A stretch of 49,017 nt of DNA from Helicobacter muridarum. GTDB lineage: Bacteria > Campylobacterota > Campylobacteria > Campylobacterales > Helicobacteraceae. The notes beneath the pieces were generated by a model. That model worked only from the letters and a program-made list of their open reading frames with translations. It did no database searches and had not been told where the DNA came from. The stretch's first letter is position 1. Each line of letters opens with the position of its first letter. Made by a program: the position numbers and the translations under genes. Below are positions 8,439-16,930 of this stretch, piece by piece. The stretch spans positions 1-49,017 of the forward strand of contig NZ_JRPD02000014.1 of assembly GCF_000765805.2 (NCBI RefSeq), written 5' to 3'.

Positions 8439-8461
8439 TTAAGTATATTCAGAATACTTAA
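8439..8461. promoter_or_regulatory. Inverted repeat upstream of the TauE/SafE gene
   Basis: TTAAGTAT (8439-8446) and ATACTTAA (8454-8461) are perfect 8-base arms. A nested palindrome TATTCAGAATA occupies 8446-8456. The site lies 28-50 bases upstream of the permease start, where a repressor or activator could bind. No regulator is identified. Confidence 0.3.
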
Positions 8462-8738
8462 GATTGCGCAATTTTTATCTAAAAAAACAATGTTTGATTT
8501 ATTAGCAGGGTAAATTATTGAAATTTTTTACATATTAGTTTTGTTTTACGGCTTAACTAAATAAGCCCTATCTTATGCTCTTTTATAGTGATGATTTTCA
8601 TTCTATCACTCTAATAAATATTATAAAAAGCTTAAATTACTAAAATAGTGTTTTGTGATCAAATAATAGTCTTAATAAAATTATATTGGGTAATAAATGT
8701 TTCTATTTGGTAATTCAAGCAAAACACAACAATGTGGT

Positions 8739-8762
8739 TTAGCCATATTTAAATATGGCTAA
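8739..8762. promoter_or_regulatory. Perfect 24-bp palindrome
   Basis: TTAGCCATATTT and AAATATGGCTAA are exact reverse complements with no spacer, 70 bases downstream of the ppa stop. On the minus strand no U-tract follows, so it is not a standard intrinsic terminator. A protein-binding site or RNA-processing hairpin is possible. Confidence 0.4.
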
Positions 8763-8832
8763 GGTGTGACAATCAGCTAAGCTTAATTATTGGTAAATAT
8801 ATGGATTAGTAGTTATTATATTGGGTAAGATT

Positions 8833-9354
8833 CTAGCCTTTGTAATTTTTCACTGCTTTTTCTAGTATATTTTGGGCTTCTTTTACACCTTTAAAGTCAG
8901 TAACCTTTACCCACTTTTCAGGTTCTAACATCTTATATGTTTCAAAGAAATTTTTGATTCTATCAAGTGTTATTTGAGGTAAGTCTTTATAGCTTTTTAC
9001 GTCTTTATAGGTTGGGTCTATTTTATCAATGGCAACTGCTAAAAGCTTCTCGTCCATGCCGCCTTCATCTTCCATTAATAACACGCCAATTAACCTAGCT
9101 TTAATCACAGAGCCAGCTTGAAGTGGATATTCATTAAGGACTAAGATATCCATAGGATCATCATCATCTGCTAATGTGTGTGGGACAAAGCCATAGTTGG
9201 CTGGATAATACACAGCCGAACGCATGATTCTATCCACCACAACAGCACCACTATCTTTGTCAATTTCATATTTTATATCAGAGCCAAAAGGAATCTCTAT
9301 TACTACATTAATGGAATCTGGAATACTGCCTAAGCTAATTTTTGAAATATCCAT
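8833..9354 (-). CDS. ppa: Inorganic pyrophosphatase, family I
   Basis: Hydrolyses pyrophosphate to phosphate, pulling biosynthetic reactions forward. MRSAVYYPANYGFVPHTL followed by the DDDDPMDILVL block carries the metal-binding aspartates of soluble family I enzymes; 173 residues is the usual size. A short A-rich leader and a TCTCC-complement ribosome site precede the start. Confidence 0.95.
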   Translation of the reverse strand: MDISKISLGSIPDSINVVIEIPFGSDIKYEIDKDSGAVVVDRIMRSAVYYPANYGFVPHTLADDDDPMDILVLNEYPLQAGSVIKARLIGVLLMEDEGGMDEKLLAVAIDKIDPTYKDVKSYKDLPQITLDRIKNFFETYKMLEPEKWVKVTDFKGVKEAQNILEKAVKNYKG

Positions 9355-9444
9355 GATTTCTCCTTTATTAAATAAATTTAAAATTATAGCATATTAAATC
9401 TATTAGCCCATTCCAAAGCTAATATCAAAAAAATACTAAAAACA

Positions 9445-9453
9445 TGTTAGAAT
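9445..9453 (+). promoter_or_regulatory. Probable extended -10 for ispB-hemA
   Basis: TGTTAGAAT, matching TGnTATAAT with one change, 33 bases before the polyprenyl synthase start and inside the divergent ppa/ispB gap. Confidence 0.4.
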
Positions 9454-9485
9454 AGCTGTTCTCATGTTTAAAATAAGGCTTACTT

Positions 9486-10445
9486 ATGGATAATAATGAA
9501 AAAAGAAAGATTTCGCAGTTAGCATTATCAATCATACAAGATACAAAAAGCCCCCTAGCTATATCGTTATATGAACATTTGCAAGAGGGTAAGATGTTAC
9601 GCTCAAAGCTAATTTTGGACATAGTAAATCATGAGTTTGCATATATATTATGCGCTATTGTAGAGCTTATACAAAGTGCGTCTTTGCTACATGATGATGT
9701 AATAGATGAGAGCGATTTAAGACGTGGCAAGCCTAGTATAAATGCGGAATTTGGTAATAAAAAAGCAATTATGCTAGGTGATATTTTATATTCGCGTGCA
9801 TTTTATGAGTTATCAAAACTTCATCCACTCATAGCGCAAAGTTTATCATTAAGTGTTTGTAAATTAAGCATTGGGGAATTAGAAGATGTGCATTTAGAGC
9901 AAAATTTTAATGAAGACGAAGAAAAATATTTGCATATGATAGAGCATAAAAGTGCCGATTTGATTGCTGCAAGTGTCAAGAGCGCGTCTATCTTGCAGGA
10001 TTGTTTGGCAGTTGATTCTATCAATCCACATGCAGTTAAATTAGATATTGCTTCTTGTGATAAGGCTGATTTACATTATAAGTATGGTTTATATCTTGGT
10101 ATGGCATTTCAAATTGTTGATGATATTTTAGACATTACACAGGATACAAAGACTCTTGGTAAACCAGCTATGATGGATTTTGTTAGCGGTAAAACAACAC
10201 TACCATATATATATCTTTATCATGAATTAGATAGTGCACAAAAATTTTGGTTACTTTCTCTTTTTAAAAAAAATATGTCCATTGAAGATAAACAAAGACT
10301 ATGTTCATTATTGGCAGAAAAATCACTTGATAAAGCTAAACAAAAGGCATTATATTATGCAAATATAGCTAAGGAATATGCAGTAATACTTAATAATGCT
10401 AAGTTGGAATCCGTAATCGACATAATGATAAAAAGGGATTTTTAA
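9486..10445 (+). CDS. ispB: Polyprenyl (octaprenyl-type) diphosphate synthase
   Basis: Condenses isopentenyl diphosphate onto allylic diphosphates to build the menaquinone side chain. The first Asp-rich motif LLHDDVIDESDLRRGKPS (DDxxD at 70-74) and the second, FQIVDDILDITQD (DDILD at 212-216), are both present, as is the Lys after them (GKTTLPYIY). Length 319. Chain length cannot be read securely; octaprenyl-type is inferred from the H. pylori arrangement, where this gene also precedes hemA. The stop overlaps the hemA start by one base. Confidence 0.88.
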   Translation: MDNNEKRKISQLALSIIQDTKSPLAISLYEHLQEGKMLRSKLILDIVNHEFAYILCAIVELIQSASLLHDDVIDESDLRRGKPSINAEFGNKKAIMLGDILYSRAFYELSKLHPLIAQSLSLSVCKLSIGELEDVHLEQNFNEDEEKYLHMIEHKSADLIAASVKSASILQDCLAVDSINPHAVKLDIASCDKADLHYKYGLYLGMAFQIVDDILDITQDTKTLGKPAMMDFVSGKTTLPYIYLYHELDSAQKFWLLSLFKKNMSIEDKQRLCSLLAEKSLDKAKQKALYYANIAKEYAVILNNAKLESVIDIMIKRDF

Positions 10446-11863
10446 TGTATGCTTTGGTAAGTTTTTCACATCAAAATACCGACATGTCGTTACGCGAAAA
10501 GTTACATTTCAGTGATAAGGAATCTAAAGCATTTTTGCCTATTTTGCTAAATATTAATGGAATAGTAGAGATTATACTGTTATCTACTTGTAATCGTTGT
10601 GAGATATATCTATTTTTAGATTCTGCCAAATTTATAGATTCTAAACCTGAATCTGTATTTGATAATATTATAGAGGCTATCTCTAATAAGAAGTTCATTC
10701 AAAAAGAAACTCTAAAGGATAAAGCCTTGATTTTGCAAGGCAAAGATGCTATATATCATAGCTTTTGTGTAGCTAGCTCTTTGTTATCGCTAGCATTAGG
10801 GGAAACACAAATTAGCGGACAACTTAAGAATGCTTATAAAGTTAGCTATGATAATGGCTTTTGTGCTAAACATTTAACAAGGCTTATGCATTTTGCATTT
10901 CGTTGTGCAGCAGAAGTTAGAAATAAAACAGATATTTCTAAGAATCCTATTTCTATAGCTTCTGTTGCAGTTGGATATGGGCTTGATTTTCTTAATAGTG
11001 TGGACAATATAAATTCTATTGTTATATCGAAGAATTTAGAACTTATGAATGATTTGGAGATAGATTCTAATATTAGGCAAGTTGAATATAAAGATGAGGA
11101 ATATAAGCCACGTATTCTTGTTATTGGTATTGGTGAAATGGGTGTTTTATGTCTAAAATATTTAACTCGTTATCCTCTTGATATTACTATTTGTAATCGT
11201 ACATTAGCTAACGCGCAACAAATATTACTAGATTTAGGGTTACAAAAGAGTGTAAAAATTTTGGATTTTTCTTCTCTAAAACCTTGTATCAATGATTATG
11301 ATGTTGTGTTTAGTGCAGTAGGTGGGGGAATATTACTAACCAAAGATAGCTTATATCGTAAGGATTCTAAGAGGTTGTTTATAGACTTGTCAATTCCACG
11401 CAATATTGCATTTGATACTCATGATATAGAAAAGTATAAATTAGGAGAAATAGAAGTAATAGGTGTAGATAATCTTAAAAGCAAAGCAGATGAATTTATT
11501 AATTCTCGCAAGCAAAGTGCCAAAGAAGCACATGAGATTGTTGCTAGGGTAACGATTGAGTTTTTACATTGGTTATCTACTCTTGAGATTGATCCAATTA
11601 TTAAGGGCATGAGAGCAAGGGCAAAGCAAGCTAGCATAAAGGAGATAAATAGAGCTATTAAAAAAGGCTTTATACCTGAAGCATTGCGAGATAATGCTAT
11701 GAAACTCCTTCATAGTGCATTTAATGAATTTTTGCATTCTCCGACTATGAAGCTAAAAGCAATGGCAGAGCATGAGAGTTATGACACTGTGTTAGAATCT
11801 ATTGGTAATGTTTTTGGAGATGGTGAGCAAGTCTTACTAAATCAATATAAATGTGAAAAATAA
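10445..11863 (+). CDS. hemA: Glutamyl-tRNA reductase
   Basis: Reduces glutamyl-tRNA(Glu) to glutamate-1-semialdehyde, the first committed step of C5 haem synthesis. The catalytic cysteine is Cys49 in STCNRCE; ALGETQISGQLKNAY is the substrate-binding signature; ILVIGIGEMG begins the NADPH domain and the C-terminal dimerisation helix follows. It has 472 residues, somewhat long because of an inserted segment of about 35 residues (DNINSIVISK to VEYKDEEYK) before the NADPH domain. It is coupled to ispB through TAATG. Confidence 0.95.
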   Translation: MYALVSFSHQNTDMSLREKLHFSDKESKAFLPILLNINGIVEIILLSTCNRCEIYLFLDSAKFIDSKPESVFDNIIEAISNKKFIQKETLKDKALILQGKDAIYHSFCVASSLLSLALGETQISGQLKNAYKVSYDNGFCAKHLTRLMHFAFRCAAEVRNKTDISKNPISIASVAVGYGLDFLNSVDNINSIVISKNLELMNDLEIDSNIRQVEYKDEEYKPRILVIGIGEMGVLCLKYLTRYPLDITICNRTLANAQQILLDLGLQKSVKILDFSSLKPCINDYDVVFSAVGGGILLTKDSLYRKDSKRLFIDLSIPRNIAFDTHDIEKYKLGEIEVIGVDNLKSKADEFINSRKQSAKEAHEIVARVTIEFLHWLSTLEIDPIIKGMRARAKQASIKEINRAIKKGFIPEALRDNAMKLLHSAFNEFLHSPTMKLKAMAEHESYDTVLESIGNVFGDGEQVLLNQYKCEK

Positions 11864-12069
11864 CTATTATAGAATCTCTTTTATATCCATCCAAATTATA
11901 TATGTTTAATAGCTTAAGTATAGAGATTTTATTTTTTAATTTGGTTTATTATGTAAATAATTAATTATGGACTTATCCTAAGCCCTATGTAGTTGTAGTT
12001 AAATTTTATTGGTTTAGTGGACTAACTACTCAATCATTGAATATATCAATTTTAGTTAGATTCATGAGA

Positions 12070-12327
12070 TTAATTGTTAGGTATAACAGATACCTTTTTT
12101 CTATATTTATCCTTGCTTTTAAACTGCACTATACCATCAATGAGCGCATATATAGTGTGGTCTCTTCCTATGCCTACGTTATCTCCTGCATGAATCTTAG
12201 TTCCTCTTTGGCGAACTATGATATTACCAGCTCTAACGAATTGAGAGCCAAATTTCTTTATTCCTAATCTTCTTCCTGCAGAATCTCTATTATTCTGAGT
12301 GCTACCTTGTCCTTTCTTGTGTGCCAT
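12070..12327 (-). CDS. rpmA: 50S ribosomal protein L27
   Basis: Ribosomal protein whose N-terminus reaches the peptidyl-transferase centre. The sequence starts [16 protein letters not shown] and continues with [20 protein letters not shown], typical L27; 85 residues. It begins 9 bases after rplU. The Met-Ala-His-Lys-Lys start has no extra prepeptide of the Firmicutes type. Confidence 0.97.
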   Translation of the reverse strand: MAHKKGQGSTQNNRDSAGRRLGIKKFGSQFVRAGNIIVRQRGTKIHAGDNVGIGRDHTIYALIDGIVQFKSKDKYRKKVSVIPNN

Positions 12328-12336
12328 ATTGTGTCC

Positions 12337-12657
12337 TTATTTTGTAATATTAGTAACTTTTACTCTTGTAAAGTCTCTTCTAAAGCCTCTTTTTGTTTTG
12401 CTATCTTTTCTGCGCCGTTTCTTGAAGATAATGACTTTTTTGCCTCTGCCTTCATTAATCACTTCTAACTCTACTTTTGCGTTTGGTATAAAAGGAGAAC
12501 CTAGCTCAATATTATTTTCTATTGAGTCATCTAATATTGCTAGAACCTCATTGATTTCTAGCTTTGACTTTGGCTCAAGGCTTAGTTTATCAAGTAGCAA
12601 AATATCGCCTACTTGTGCCTTGTATTGCTTGCCTCCGTTCTTAAATATTGCTTGCAT
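12337..12657 (-). CDS. rplU: 50S ribosomal protein L21
   Basis: Binds 23S rRNA with L20. [18 protein letters not shown] and the C-terminal Lys/Arg-rich segment are diagnostic. I prefer the ATG at 12657 (106 residues) to the ATG two codons upstream at 12663: the ribosome site GAAAGGA touches the upstream ATG with no spacer but stands six bases from the downstream one. First gene of the rplU-rpmA operon. Confidence 0.95.
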   Translation of the reverse strand: MQAIFKNGGKQYKAQVGDILLLDKLSLEPKSKLEINEVLAILDDSIENNIELGSPFIPNAKVELEVINEGRGKKVIIFKKRRRKDSKTKRGFRRDFTRVKVTNITK

Positions 12658-12691
12658 TAGCATTCCTTTCTCAAAATAATTAAAGGCAATG

Positions 12692-12697
12692 ATTATA
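12692..12697 (-). promoter_or_regulatory. -10 box for rplU-rpmA
   Basis: TATAAT on the minus strand, about 35 bases upstream of the rplU start. Transcription from here would give a leader of about 28 bases. Confidence 0.5.
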
Positions 12698-12821
12698 ACG
12701 CATTTTACTAAATTTATTATAATTAGTATTTAAATTAATTGTAAAATCTTGTATATTCTATTATATATATTCTATCCGTGTTGTTGTGTGCCTATGTGTA
12801 GTTTTGGAGTTTTGTAATACC

Positions 12822-13388
12822 ATGATTAATAATTTAATAAATATCTTATCAGGAAGGAAAATCCTTATAATGTCAATTGTTTTGCTAGTAATACTAATGC
12901 TAGCAACCATGTATTATAAACCACATTGGCTATATTCTACAATGGTAGCCATGCTATCATATATAGCTACTGCGATTGCATCATTTTATTCTATTAGCAA
13001 GAAAATAAAACAAAAGGTTATTAAAGCGCAAAATGATATGTCCAAGGAGGAACTAGCTCAAAGTTATATAAATGATGTAGACAATATAGATAAAACATCA
13101 AGTCAATCTAGCATAGATATTAATGATATGAAAAACATATCAAATTCACCAAAATCATCGCAACAACACAAAAAAGATAGATACAGAAAAATGCTTAAAT
13201 TCCTAGATATATCTAAAGTTAGTTTAGGCTTTGAGCTTAGTTTTTCATATGTTAGAATCTTAGCTTTATTTTTTATGTGTTTTGGTTTTGCATTATTGAT
13301 ATATTGCAATTTGTTCTATCCTATTGCATATATTTTAGGTATTTTGTTTGGTGTAATTGTAGTGGTTAGTTATTTGCTTTGTAAATAA
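12822..13388 (+). CDS. Unrecognised membrane protein with a charged central loop
   Basis: I do not recognise a family. Two hydrophobic hairpins (residues roughly 11-28 plus 38-57, and two more near the C-terminus) flank a polar, Ser/Asp/Lys-rich central loop of about 75 residues, so both termini are probably on the same side. A GTG at 12786 would add 12 residues but has no ribosome site. The ATG at 12822 has GGAG 13 bases upstream, which is rather far. It is followed closely by the ABC-F gene (34-base gap), suggesting co-transcription. Confidence 0.6.
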   Translation: MINNLINILSGRKILIMSIVLLVILMLATMYYKPHWLYSTMVAMLSYIATAIASFYSISKKIKQKVIKAQNDMSKEELAQSYINDVDNIDKTSSQSSIDINDMKNISNSPKSSQQHKKDRYRKMLKFLDISKVSLGFELSFSYVRILALFFMCFGFALLIYCNLFYPIAYILGILFGVIVVVSYLLCK

Positions 13389-13422
13389 AGCATTACAATT
13401 TTATATATTTTAAGGAAATTAT

Positions 13423-15405
13423 ATGTCTCTTCTTAGCTTGCTTGAAGTCTCCAAGCAATATGGGGATAATTTGTTATTAAATAATTTATCATTAACAATT
13501 AACGAGAAAGAGAGGATAGCACTCATTGGGAAAAATGGCAGTGGCAAAAGCACATTGCTTGGAATTATTGATTCATCTATTCAACAAGATAGCGGTCAAC
13601 GTATAGTAAGAAATAATCTAAAGATTGCTACCTTACCACAGCATATTTCATTTGATTCCAGTCACACAGTGCAACAGAGTATAGAATCTAGTCTAAGCCA
13701 TATTAGAGAGGCTCATGATAGATGGATTCAAATCTCAAATACTCAAGATTTCTTGCATGACTGTATTCTTAAACAAGAATATAATATGCTATATAGCTAT
13801 ATTTCACAGCATGATGGTTGGGATTTGGAATCAAAAGTAAAATACATTATGCAGAGCTTTGACATAATGCAATATAAAGATAGATTAAGCATTTCTCTTA
13901 GCGGTGGTGAACAAAAAAGAGTAATCTTAGCATGTATTCTATTGTCAGATTGTGATATTGTTATACTTGATGAGCCTACCAATCACCTAGATGTAGAAAT
14001 GGTTGAATTCTTAGAAAAAACTCTCTGCAATATGTCAAAATCTATTATATTTGTTAGTCATGATAGATATTTCATTGATAAGGTAGCTACTAGAATTATT
14101 GAGCTTGAAAATGGAAAACTAAATAACTTTATTCAAAATAATAGTGCACAAGGAGCATACCTAAGTTATTTACAAGCAAAGCAACAAATGCTACATAATC
14201 TCCAAAAAGAGCAAGAGGTGCTAAAAAAGATTCTAAAAAATGAAGAGCAATGGCTACAAAGGGGTGTAAAAGCTAGACTTAAGAGAAATGAGGGGCGAAA
14301 AGAAAGACTTTTTGCCCTAAGGGAAAAAGTAAAATCCATGCCAACTTCACTTCGTAGCATTGCCCAAACTCTTGAGAAGACATTTGATAATATTATCCAA
14401 GAGAAATCCAAGAATGCTAAAAAGATTTTATTTGAGTTACATGATTTTTCAATCAAGATAGGTAATATTACATTGCTTGATAGCTTGAATCTTATTATCT
14501 CACAGGGTGATAAACTTGGTATAGTTGGGAAAAATGGTAGCGGCAAAAGCACTTTTTTGAGAGCTTTATTAGGGAAATTACAAGATTCGCATATTAAAAC
14601 TTCGGGATTAATCTCTAGGTCTGATATTAGTATTGGCTATTTTGATCAGCATAAAAGTATGTTGCAAGATTCTAAAACTTTGATTGAGACATTTTGCCCA
14701 AATGGTGGTGATACAATTGATATTGATGGAAAAAGTATCCATGTATATGGGTATTTGAAAGGCTTTTTGTTTCCTAAGAGTGAGTTACAAAAAAAAGTAG
14801 GATTACTTAGTGGCGGTGAGAAGTCGCGTGTTGCTCTAGCCTTGCTTCTTACAAAGCAATATGATTGTCTAATACTAGATGAACCTACAAACGACTTAGA
14901 TATAGCAACTATGAATATTGTAGAATCGTATCTGCAAAGCTACAAAGGTGCTATTATATTTGTTAGCCATGATCGCTATTTTACAGATAAAATTGCACAA
15001 AGACTTTTGGTTATTCAGCCCAAAGATTCTTTGTTTAATAAGGCTACACATTTTATTTCTCATAGTAGCTATAGTGAAATAATAGAGAGACACAATGAGA
15101 TTAAAGAATTATCATATCAAATTCAACATGAAGTAAATCAAAGTCCAAAGTCCAATAATGTAAATCCTACAAATATTAAGCCACAAAAGAAATTGAGCTA
15201 CAAGGAACAGTTAGAATATGATACTTTAGAGTTGGAGATACAAGAGCTAGAAAATATAGCAAAACAATTAGAGAGTTATTTAGCAAATCCAGATGAATAT
15301 ATGCGCTATGGTGTGGAGAAGCTTAGCCAAGATCTCTTAACAACTAAAGAAAACCTAGAATTTAAATGGGAAAGATTTATTGAGCTATCTAATAAATGCA
15401 GTTAG
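13423..15405 (+). CDS. ABC-F family ATPase, Uup-like
   Basis: Soluble tandem ABC ATPase of the ABC-F class, which acts on ribosomes rather than in transport. It has two complete nucleotide-binding domains: GKNGSGKST, LSGGEQKRV and ILDEPTNHLD in the first; GKNGSGKST, LSGGEKSRVAL and ILDEPTNDLD in the second. The linker between them (EEQWLQRGVKARLKRNEGR) resembles the Uup linker rather than EttA. The last ~70 residues are a charged coiled coil, also as in Uup. No membrane segment. 660 residues. It is convergent with feoA, with a 20-base gap. Confidence 0.9.
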   Translation: MSLLSLLEVSKQYGDNLLLNNLSLTINEKERIALIGKNGSGKSTLLGIIDSSIQQDSGQRIVRNNLKIATLPQHISFDSSHTVQQSIESSLSHIREAHDRWIQISNTQDFLHDCILKQEYNMLYSYISQHDGWDLESKVKYIMQSFDIMQYKDRLSISLSGGEQKRVILACILLSDCDIVILDEPTNHLDVEMVEFLEKTLCNMSKSIIFVSHDRYFIDKVATRIIELENGKLNNFIQNNSAQGAYLSYLQAKQQMLHNLQKEQEVLKKILKNEEQWLQRGVKARLKRNEGRKERLFALREKVKSMPTSLRSIAQTLEKTFDNIIQEKSKNAKKILFELHDFSIKIGNITLLDSLNLIISQGDKLGIVGKNGSGKSTFLRALLGKLQDSHIKTSGLISRSDISIGYFDQHKSMLQDSKTLIETFCPNGGDTIDIDGKSIHVYGYLKGFLFPKSELQKKVGLLSGGEKSRVALALLLTKQYDCLILDEPTNDLDIATMNIVESYLQSYKGAIIFVSHDRYFTDKIAQRLLVIQPKDSLFNKATHFISHSSYSEIIERHNEIKELSYQIQHEVNQSPKSNNVNPTNIKPQKKLSYKEQLEYDTLELEIQELENIAKQLESYLANPDEYMRYGVEKLSQDLLTTKENLEFKWERFIELSNKCS

Positions 15406-15425
15406 GCTCTATTGTTAATTTGATT

Positions 15426-15674
15426 CTAAGACATATTGGAATCTAGCTCTTGTTCTTGTATGACTACTAGCTTTGCTTCACTTTTGCGCAAAGCCACATG
15501 AGAGCCCTGAATATTAAAGCTATATGTATCTTTTGCTAGAGATACATGTTGCAATGTAACAACGCTTCCTTCATATAATCCCATAGCATAGAATCTTTGC
15601 TGTAAATCGTATGAAACATTATCTATAGCAGTTATAATATATTGTTTATTTGGTTTAGAATCCACTAAAGTCAT
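15426..15674 (-). CDS. feoA: FeoA-domain protein
   Basis: Small SH3-like protein of 82 residues. LQQRFYAMGLYEGSVVTL is the FeoA signature, and ALRKSEAKLVVI ends the barrel. FeoA proteins assist the ferrous-iron permease FeoB, but no feoB lies in the window. Alone, it could also be a free-standing FeoA-like regulator. Confidence 0.8.
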   Translation of the reverse strand: MTLVDSKPNKQYIITAIDNVSYDLQQRFYAMGLYEGSVVTLQHVSLAKDTYSFNIQGSHVALRKSEAKLVVIQEQELDSNMS

Positions 15675-15749
15675 TAATATCTCCTTTATGTCTTAATGTA
15701 TATAAGCTTATTATAAAATACTACTCAAAAGTATTAAATCCAAATCATA

Positions 15750-15758
15750 TGCTATAAT
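15750..15758 (+). promoter_or_regulatory. Extended -10 promoter for hisC-fliFGH
   Basis: TGCTATAAT, an exact extended -10 match, 29 bases before the hisC start. It may drive the whole hisC-fliF-fliG-fliH-hisA run, since the gaps in it are short. Confidence 0.6.
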
Positions 15759-15786
15759 AATGCCGATATAGATTTTAGGATTTTTT

Positions 15787-16899
15787 ATGAAGTTTCATGA
15801 CTATTTATTCGATTTACCTACTTATCAAGCTGGCAAACCGTTAGAAGAGGTGATGGCTAGTTACCATATTCCACCAGAGAATATTATAAAGCTAGGTAGT
15901 AATGAGAACCCTTTTGGTGTAGCTCCAAGTGCTAAAAAAGCTATTATTGAATATGCTAACCTAGCTAGTGTTTATCCTGATGATTCCTATAGCGATATTA
16001 AGAAATCACTAGCCAATAAATATGATGTTAAAAGTGATAATATTATTATTGGTAGTGGGAGTGATCAGATCATTGAATTTTGTGTGCATTCTATTTGTGA
16101 TTCTGCCAAGACGATACTTATGGCTCAATATACTTTTGCTATGTATGAGATATATGCAAAGCAATGTAATGCCAATATTATTAAAACTACAAGTTTTTTT
16201 CACGATTTGGATTCTATGATAGACATGTATCATAGGCATAAACCAGATATTATATTCATTTGCACTCCCAATAATCCACTAGGTGAGGCTCTAAAGAGAG
16301 TTGATTTAATTGAATTTTTAAATAAAATTTCTACTGATTGTTTGGTTATTCTTGATTGTGCGTATATGGAGTATTGCGCATACAAAGATAATGATTTTGC
16401 CATTTATCCTAAGGATATAGTGGAATTTCCAAATGTCATATATCTTGGGACATTTTCTAAGATATATGGTTTGGGCGGCATGAGAATTGGCTATGGTATA
16501 GCAAATGATAATATCATATCTCTTTTGCATAAGCTACGCCCACCCTTTAATGTTACTACCTTGAGCCTTAGGGCTGCTAATGCCTCTTTGCAGGATATTG
16601 ATTTTATTAGCAAAACACTACAGAATAATTTTACACAAATGCAAAGATATTATGTTTTTGCAGATGAGTATGGTTTAGAGATTATTGAATCTTATGGAAA
16701 CTTTGTAACTTTTTTATTGCATGATAAGTTAAATTCTACTACAATATCCAGTTTTTTGTTGAAACAAGGAATCGTTGTTAGAGACCTTTCTAGTTATGGG
16801 TTGAATGCGATGAGGATTACAATAGGAACGCCTAGTCAAAATGATTTTTTGCTTAGCAAAATGGCAGGGATACTAATTAGTTATAAAGATTCTTTTTGA
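15787..16899 (+). CDS. hisC: Histidinol-phosphate aminotransferase
   Basis: PLP enzyme converting imidazole-acetol phosphate to histidinol phosphate; it may also act on aromatic amino acids. LGSNENPFG (36-44), SGSDQIIEF, CTPNNPLGE and TFSKIYGLGGMRIGYG with the PLP Lys225 are typical. 370 residues. It lies 31 bases before fliF; I recall the same hisC-fliF order in Campylobacter jejuni. Confidence 0.92.
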   Translation: MKFHDYLFDLPTYQAGKPLEEVMASYHIPPENIIKLGSNENPFGVAPSAKKAIIEYANLASVYPDDSYSDIKKSLANKYDVKSDNIIIGSGSDQIIEFCVHSICDSAKTILMAQYTFAMYEIYAKQCNANIIKTTSFFHDLDSMIDMYHRHKPDIIFICTPNNPLGEALKRVDLIEFLNKISTDCLVILDCAYMEYCAYKDNDFAIYPKDIVEFPNVIYLGTFSKIYGLGGMRIGYGIANDNIISLLHKLRPPFNVTTLSLRAANASLQDIDFISKTLQNNFTQMQRYYVFADEYGLEIIESYGNFVTFLLHDKLNSTTISSFLLKQGIVVRDLSSYGLNAMRITIGTPSQNDFLLSKMAGILISYKDSF

Positions 16900-16930
16900 T
16901 AACACATTATTTATGATAAGGTAGCTAGCC

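Larger units (their letters stand above)
8412..8832. other. Intergenic region between ppa and the TauE/SafE gene
   Basis: 421 bases with no gene-like ORF. It holds two inverted repeats, annotated separately: 8439-8461 near the permease start and a perfect 24-bp palindrome at 8739-8762 downstream of ppa. Confidence 0.6.

Noticed and set aside
11870-11929. Long-loop hairpin (GAATCTCT / AGAGATTT) followed by a T-rich stretch after hemA as a terminator
   Set aside because: The loop is over 40 bases and the stem only seven pairs, which is too weak to call.
12299-12679. 126-codon plus-strand ORF opposite rplU and rpmA
   Set aside because: It is antisense to two certain ribosomal protein genes and has low-complexity Ser/Leu composition.
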